Positions 7,183-9,879 of a stretch of DNA of 9,879 bases are shown here, in pieces (the stretch's first letter is position 1; every line of letters starts with the position of its first letter). Below the pieces are notes generated by a model that worked only from the letters and a program-made list of their open reading frames with translations, was not told the origin of the DNA and searched no databases. Both the position numbers and the translations under genes were made by a program. Source of the stretch: Cytophagales bacterium (GTDB lineage: Bacteria > Bacteroidota > Bacteroidia > Cytophagales > ES-bin-26); contig JACMKY010000636.1 in NCBI GenBank assembly GCA_014379925.1, positions 1 to 9,879 on the forward strand. Direction: 5' to 3'.

Positions 7183-8649
7183 TCAGTCAACTTTGAACCG
7201 AATGGGGAGCGTGTACTTGACGGCGACCGCCTTGCCGTTTTGCTTGCCTGGCTGCCACGCGGGCATTTGCCGGATCACGCGCAGGGCTTCCTCGTCCAGT
7301 TCCTTGCTGACGCCCTTTACCACGTTCGCCTCTCCGATCGTTCCTCCGTTTGACACCACAAAACTTACGTACACCGTTCCTTCCGTGCCCTTCTGCAACG
7401 CCACCGGAGGGTAAGCGACGCTCTTCGATAAATACTGCATCAAGCCATCCTGGCCACCCCTGAATTCCGGCATTTGCTCGACGACAGTGTACACTTGAGA
7501 CTTTGCAGTGGCCTTCGTTTTTTCTGAGAAAACTATTCTACCCCGCGAAGAACCCAAAATAAATGTAGTGAGTACGTCCTTGATTTCCTGCCGGGCTGTC
7601 GGGTCGTCCACGCCGCTCACTTCCAGTTGCATCTCTTGCTGTTGGTCATCCGCTTGGTGGATGCTCATGGTGACAATCAAATCCGGATGCCGTTCTTTGT
7701 AGCGACCGAGAATTTCGTAGAATTCCTTGGGAGGAGCTTCTTGGCGTTCGTTCGCTTTTGTCCGGTCCGTGGTTTGAACCGGATCGACGCGGTCGGACTT
7801 GGTGCAGGCGTAGACGAAGACCATTCCGGTCAGGAGGGTCAGGCTAACGGCGATCTTCCAGAGGGCCGGTTTAGCGCGTTGGGATAGTTGGATCATGCGG
7901 ATGCGTTGGTTGAATTTGAACTGACTGAAGGGTTGGATGAAAGAAAATTGGAACCGACTCAACAACTGGCTGGCCATCAACCGGATGTAGGCTTCCGGGT
8001 TGCCGGTGCCCACCGCGGCGCGGTCGGCCAGGTATTCGTGAATTTCCCGCAGGTCTTTCTTGAACCCGTAAACGGCCGGGTGAAACCAGAACGCGACCCT
8101 GACCAGTTCCAGCAACAGCACGTCGGCCGAATGCCACTGCCGGATGTGGGCCAACTCGTGCCGAAGCACCAGCGCCCGGCCTTCCGGCGAAAGCGATCCG
8201 TCCTCCGCCCAGAACAGCAGCCGGAAGAAGGAGAAAGTAGGCAACTGGCCACCGGTCAGCACCAGCCGGTAGGCTCCGTTGGGTTGGGAAGGCCACTGAT
8301 GCGCCATTCGCACCAAGCCGATCAGTTGAACCAACAGGCGCAACAGCAAGGCGAGACTTACCGCACCGTAGCAGCCCAAGGCAAGGGATGACCAATTCCA
8401 CCGGGCGGCGGCGGGAGCGACCGCCACCGGGGCGGCAATGAAGCGCCACGCGGGTACGACCGACAGGGAATCGGCGGGTACCGGCAGCCGAACGAGCGGC
8501 AGCACGAGCGACAGACCGACCGCCAGCAGGATGAACCCCCGGTTGTAGGCGAAAAAGGTTTCCCGGTGCAGCAGCAATCGGTACAGCCCGTAGAACATAG
8601 CCAGGCAAACGCCCGATTCGAGCAGGTAGGTCAACCATTCAACCTTCAT
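7183..8649 (-). CDS. BlaR1-like M56 membrane metallopeptidase with C-terminal TonB domain
   Basis: A 488-residue membrane zinc peptidase, the expected partner of the BlaI repressor encoded just upstream. Membrane segments lie near residues 7-28, 38-56, 88-112 and 264-281. The gluzincin motif HELAH (164-168) sits in the cytoplasmic loop between the third and fourth segments, with Glu205 in HEYLAD the likely third zinc ligand. After the fourth segment the chain should be periplasmic. In place of the penicillin-binding sensor of staphylococcal BlaR1 there is a ~115-residue linker region of unknown fold and a TonB C-terminal domain (~400-487, with YPP at 413-415 and WQPG at 465-468). By family knowledge, signal sensing activates the peptidase, which inactivates BlaI. 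Start 8647-8649 overlaps the end of blaI by 11 bases, so the two are co-translated. A lipobox-like VYAC (279-282) follows the last membrane segment. Confidence 0.9.
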   Translation of the reverse strand: MKVEWLTYLLESGVCLAMFYGLYRLLLHRETFFAYNRGFILLAVGLSLVLPLVRLPVPADSLSVVPAWRFIAAPVAVAPAAARWNWSSLALGCYGAVSLALLLRLLVQLIGLVRMAHQWPSQPNGAYRLVLTGGQLPTFSFFRLLFWAEDGSLSPEGRALVLRHELAHIRQWHSADVLLLELVRVAFWFHPAVYGFKKDLREIHEYLADRAAVGTGNPEAYIRLMASQLLSRFQFSFIQPFSQFKFNQRIRMIQLSQRAKPALWKIAVSLTLLTGMVFVYACTKSDRVDPVQTTDRTKANERQEAPPKEFYEILGRYKERHPDLIVTMSIHQADDQQQEMQLEVSGVDDPTARQEIKDVLTTFILGSSRGRIVFSEKTKATAKSQVYTVVEQMPEFRGGQDGLMQYLSKSVAYPPVALQKGTEGTVYVSFVVSNGGTIGEANVVKGVSKELDEEALRVIRQMPAWQPGKQNGKAVAVKYTLPIRFKVD

Positions 8650-9007
8650 CGCCTTCGTTTTTTACGCGTTTGAGCAATTCTTCCAGTTCCCGGATGTCCA
8701 GTTGGTCTTCCTTGGCAAAGAAGGAGACCAAGCCCGCAAACGATCCCCCGAAGTAGCCCTTCAGAAAATTCCTGAGGTAGAAGCGGGTGTAGGTGGTTTT
8801 GTCAACCAACGGATAGTACTCGTGGGTCTTGCCGTAGGCCACGTAGCCGACGAAGCCCTTCTTCTCCAGAATCCGCACAATCGTGGAGATGGTGTTGTAG
8901 GCCGGCTTCGGCTCCTCCATCCGGTCCAGGACATCCTTGACGAAACCCTTGTCTATCTGCCACAGAATCTGCATCACTTGTTCCTCCGCTTTGGTCAGTT
9001 CTCTCAT
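8639..9007 (-). CDS. BlaI/MecI-family transcriptional repressor
   Basis: A 122-residue DNA-binding repressor. The family signature LTKAEEQVMQILW (4-16) opens the winged helix. AYNTISTIVRILEKKGFV (36-53) contains the recognition helix, and the wing follows at ~54-66 (YVAYGKTHEYYPL). The C-terminal helices (~75-117) form the dimer interface, and include SFF at 95-97, near where BlaR-type peptidases cut relatives. I chose the ATG at 9007 because the family starts just before LTKAEE. An ATG ten codons upstream (9037) lies inside the -7 promoter element and would give an atypical extension. The gene is first in a two-gene operon with the M56 peptidase and lies next to a tandem dyad that fits BlaI binding, so autoregulation is likely. 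What other genes it controls is not visible here. Confidence 0.93.
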   Translation of the reverse strand: MRELTKAEEQVMQILWQIDKGFVKDVLDRMEEPKPAYNTISTIVRILEKKGFVGYVAYGKTHEYYPLVDKTTYTRFYLRNFLKGYFGGSFAGLVSFFAKEDQLDIRELEELLKRVKNEGDEG

Positions 9008-9034
9008 GGGTAAGGTGGAATGGGTAAGGGAAGA

Positions 9035-9065
9035 CAAACTTAAAACTAAGTAATTAGTTTTACAA
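9035..9065 (-). promoter_or_regulatory. Promoter of the blaI-blaR operon
   Basis: On the minus strand, TTG (9065-9063) is followed after exactly 20 bases by TAAGTTTG (9042-9035), a full match to the Bacteroidota TAnnTTTG -7 element with correct spacing. Transcription should start near 9028-9030, giving a leader of about 20 bases before the ATG at 9007. The placement, exact spacing and overlap with the operator make this the best-supported promoter in the window. Confidence 0.72.
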
Positions 9066-9081
9066 CTATAAAATTAGTTTT
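9042..9081. promoter_or_regulatory. Tandem BlaI-type operator, two copies of AACTA-N6-TAGTT
   Basis: Copy 1 is AACTA-AGTAAT-TAGTT (9044-9059) and extends to a perfect 8-bp dyad AAAACTAA/TTAGTTTT (9042-9049 and 9054-9061). Copy 2 is AACTA-TAAAAT-TAGTT (9064-9079). The copies are offset by exactly 20 bp, about two helical turns, so two dimers would bind the same face of the DNA. Copy 1 fills the spacer between the -33 and -7 elements and copy 2 covers the -33. This is a repressing position. BlaI as the bound protein is inferred from adjacency and from the family's habit of binding such dyads. Confidence 0.7.
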
Positions 9082-9114
9082 TTATTTAATCCGGAAAAAG
9101 GGCTGGCTCCGGCG

Positions 9115-9166
9115 CGGGTTCTTTTGTTGGCAACCCGTATCTTGCCAGCGTATTTACCCCGGCAAG
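9115..9166 (+). promoter_or_regulatory. Two short hairpins upstream of the HD-domain oxygenase
   Basis: CGGGTT (9115-9120) pairs with AACCCG (9132-9137) across an 11-base loop, and CTTGCC (9141-9146) pairs with GGCAAG (9161-9166) across a 14-base loop. Both are perfect six-pair dyads in the 110 bases before the ATG at 9192. No good + strand promoter element is visible; TATCTTGC at 9138 is a poor partial match. The stems could be leader RNA structure or chance. Confidence 0.25.
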
Positions 9167-9191
9167 GCACGTCCGCAATCCCCCGAATTTT

Positions 9192-9797
9192 ATGAGAGCA
9201 CCGGTGCAACCCAGTCAAATCGCGGACGAAATCATCGGTCTCTACGAACGCCACGGCGCGGACGACTACATCGGAGAGCCGGTGTCGCAGTTGGAGCACA
9301 TGGGCCAGAGCGCCCAACTGGCCGAACGGGAAGGCTACGACGAAGAAGTGATCCTGGCGGCCTTTCTGCACGACATCGGGCACCTGGGCGTCCCCACTGG
9401 CGAGACGTCGCCGGACGGTTTGCCGCCCGGCAGCATGAACGGCTACGGGGTGGTGCGTCACGAAAAGGTGGGGGCCGATTACCTGCGGAAAAAGGGTTTT
9501 TCGGAGAAGATCGCCCGGCTGGTCGAAAACCACGTGCAGGCCAAACGCTACCTCACCTTCCGGCATCCCGAATATTACCGGCAACTTTCCGAAGCCAGCA
9601 AGCAGACCCTCATCCACCAGGGCGGCCCGATGACGGCCACCGAAGCCGAAGCGTTCGAGGGCGATGAACTATTCGAAGCCAGCATCCGCATGCGGCAGTG
9701 GGACGAACTGGCCAAGGAGGAAAACGTGCCGACGGTGGATTTGCGCGTTTACCACGAAAAGTGCCGGGCGCACCTGGAGAAACATTTGTGCTTCTGA
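9192..9797 (+). CDS. PhnZ-like HD-domain (mixed-valence di-iron) oxygenase, phosphonate-degradation type
   Basis: A 201-residue cytoplasmic HD-fold protein. It shows the pattern of phosphonate-operon HDIG proteins (TIGR03276) and PhnZ, which oxidatively cleave 1-hydroxyphosphonates to phosphate and a carboxylic acid. Predicted iron ligands are His36, His60, Asp61, His90, His114 and Asp171. Tyr26 and Glu29 in YIGEPVSQLEH match the PhnZ lid pair, and His64 follows the HD. From memory of PhnZ, its substrate-pocket residues Lys, Ser, Thr, Gln and Arg also have equivalents (Lys118, Ser136, Thr139, Gln143, Arg168) at a constant offset. The ending QGGPMTATEAEAFEGDELF is typical of the family. The usual partner, a PhnY-type 2-oxoglutarate hydroxylase, is not in the window. 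The gene is divergent from blaI, about 113 bases from the operator. Specific substrate is inference; a general HD phosphohydrolase is the less likely alternative. Confidence 0.82.
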   Translation: MRAPVQPSQIADEIIGLYERHGADDYIGEPVSQLEHMGQSAQLAEREGYDEEVILAAFLHDIGHLGVPTGETSPDGLPPGSMNGYGVVRHEKVGADYLRKKGFSEKIARLVENHVQAKRYLTFRHPEYYRQLSEASKQTLIHQGGPMTATEAEAFEGDELFEASIRMRQWDELAKEENVPTVDLRVYHEKCRAHLEKHLCF

Positions 9798-9857
9798 TTA
9801 TCCACCATCATAAGCTCTAAAACGTTATAAGATAAGTTATTTCAGAAAACCGACGCA

Positions 9858-9879
9858 ATGAAAATTTATTTATCACCAA
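9858..9879 (+). CDS. Possible start of a following gene, cut by the window edge
   Basis: ATG at 9858 opens a frame (Met-Lys-Ile-Tyr-Leu-Ser-Pro) that runs off the window 60 bases after the oxygenase stop. The preceding 60 bases are AT-rich with no terminator, so co-transcription with the oxygenase is possible. Seven codons are too few to assign a family. Confidence 0.3.

Noticed and set aside
9008..9037. Alternative BlaI start ten codons upstream
   Set aside because: That ATG lies within the -7 promoter element, and the BlaI family starts directly before LTKAEE, matching the ATG at 9007.
9066..9617. A 183-codon minus frame across the oxygenase start
   Set aside because: It is antisense to the PhnZ-like gene and its promoter region and contains no recognisable domain.
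1..9879. CRISPR arrays, insertion sequences, tRNA or rRNA genes, phage or defence modules
   Set aside because: I found no regularly spaced repeats, transposase motifs, cloverleaf-like or conserved rRNA sequences, and no defence-family domains.

Overview
The window looks like a chromosomal segment from a Bacteroidota bacterium, most likely a GC-rich member of the Cytophagales (Spirosoma/Larkinella-like). The grounds are promoter elements of the TAnnTTTG type (positions 5675-5682 on + and 9042-9035 on -), no Shine-Dalgarno sequences before start codons, a BlaI repressor paired with an M56 peptidase that carries a TonB C-terminal domain, and a lipoprotein PVC-type propeller/HEAT/cytochrome c protein. 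This placement is inference; there is no rRNA or marker gene.

Layout, left to right. 1-300 (-): the C-terminal third of an ApbE flavin transferase, cut by the window edge on one side and with no start codon or recognisable N-terminal half on the other. 301-535: AT-richer non-coding DNA. 536-3622 (+): a 1028-residue lipoprotein with a dehydrogenase-like propeller, HEAT repeats and a CSSCH cytochrome c domain. 3691-3750: a 25-bp inverted repeat, probably a terminator. 3856-4557 (+): a short-chain dehydrogenase. 4665-5531 (-): a secreted SMP-30-like beta-propeller, convergent with the dehydrogenase. 5729-7036 (+): a DEAD-box RNA helicase of the RhlE type, interrupted by an in-frame TAG at 6752 directly after motif VI. 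A strong TAnnTTTG promoter and two overlapping hairpins lie just before it. 7111-7148: a perfect 14-bp-stem terminator shared with the convergent gene. 8639-9007 and 7183-8649 (-): a BlaI-type repressor and an M56/TonB membrane peptidase in an overlapping operon. 9192-9797 (+): an HD-domain oxygenase resembling PhnZ. 9858 onward: a possible start of another gene.

The best-resolved regulatory story is the blaI-blaR promoter. A -33 TTG and a -7 TAAGTTTG are separated by 20 bases. Two copies of AACTA-N6-TAGTT, offset by exactly 20 bp, cover the spacer and the -33 region. This is what an autoregulated BlaI operon should look like. No beta-lactamase is present, and the peptidase lacks a penicillin-binding sensor, so the signal is probably something other than a beta-lactam.

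I do not see a wholly new multi-gene system. The points most worth a second look are the amber codon in the helicase, the terminator-like leader of the same gene, the tandem BlaI operator, and an apparently orphan phosphonate-type oxygenase divergent from that operator. No RNA genes, insertion sequences or CRISPR arrays were found.
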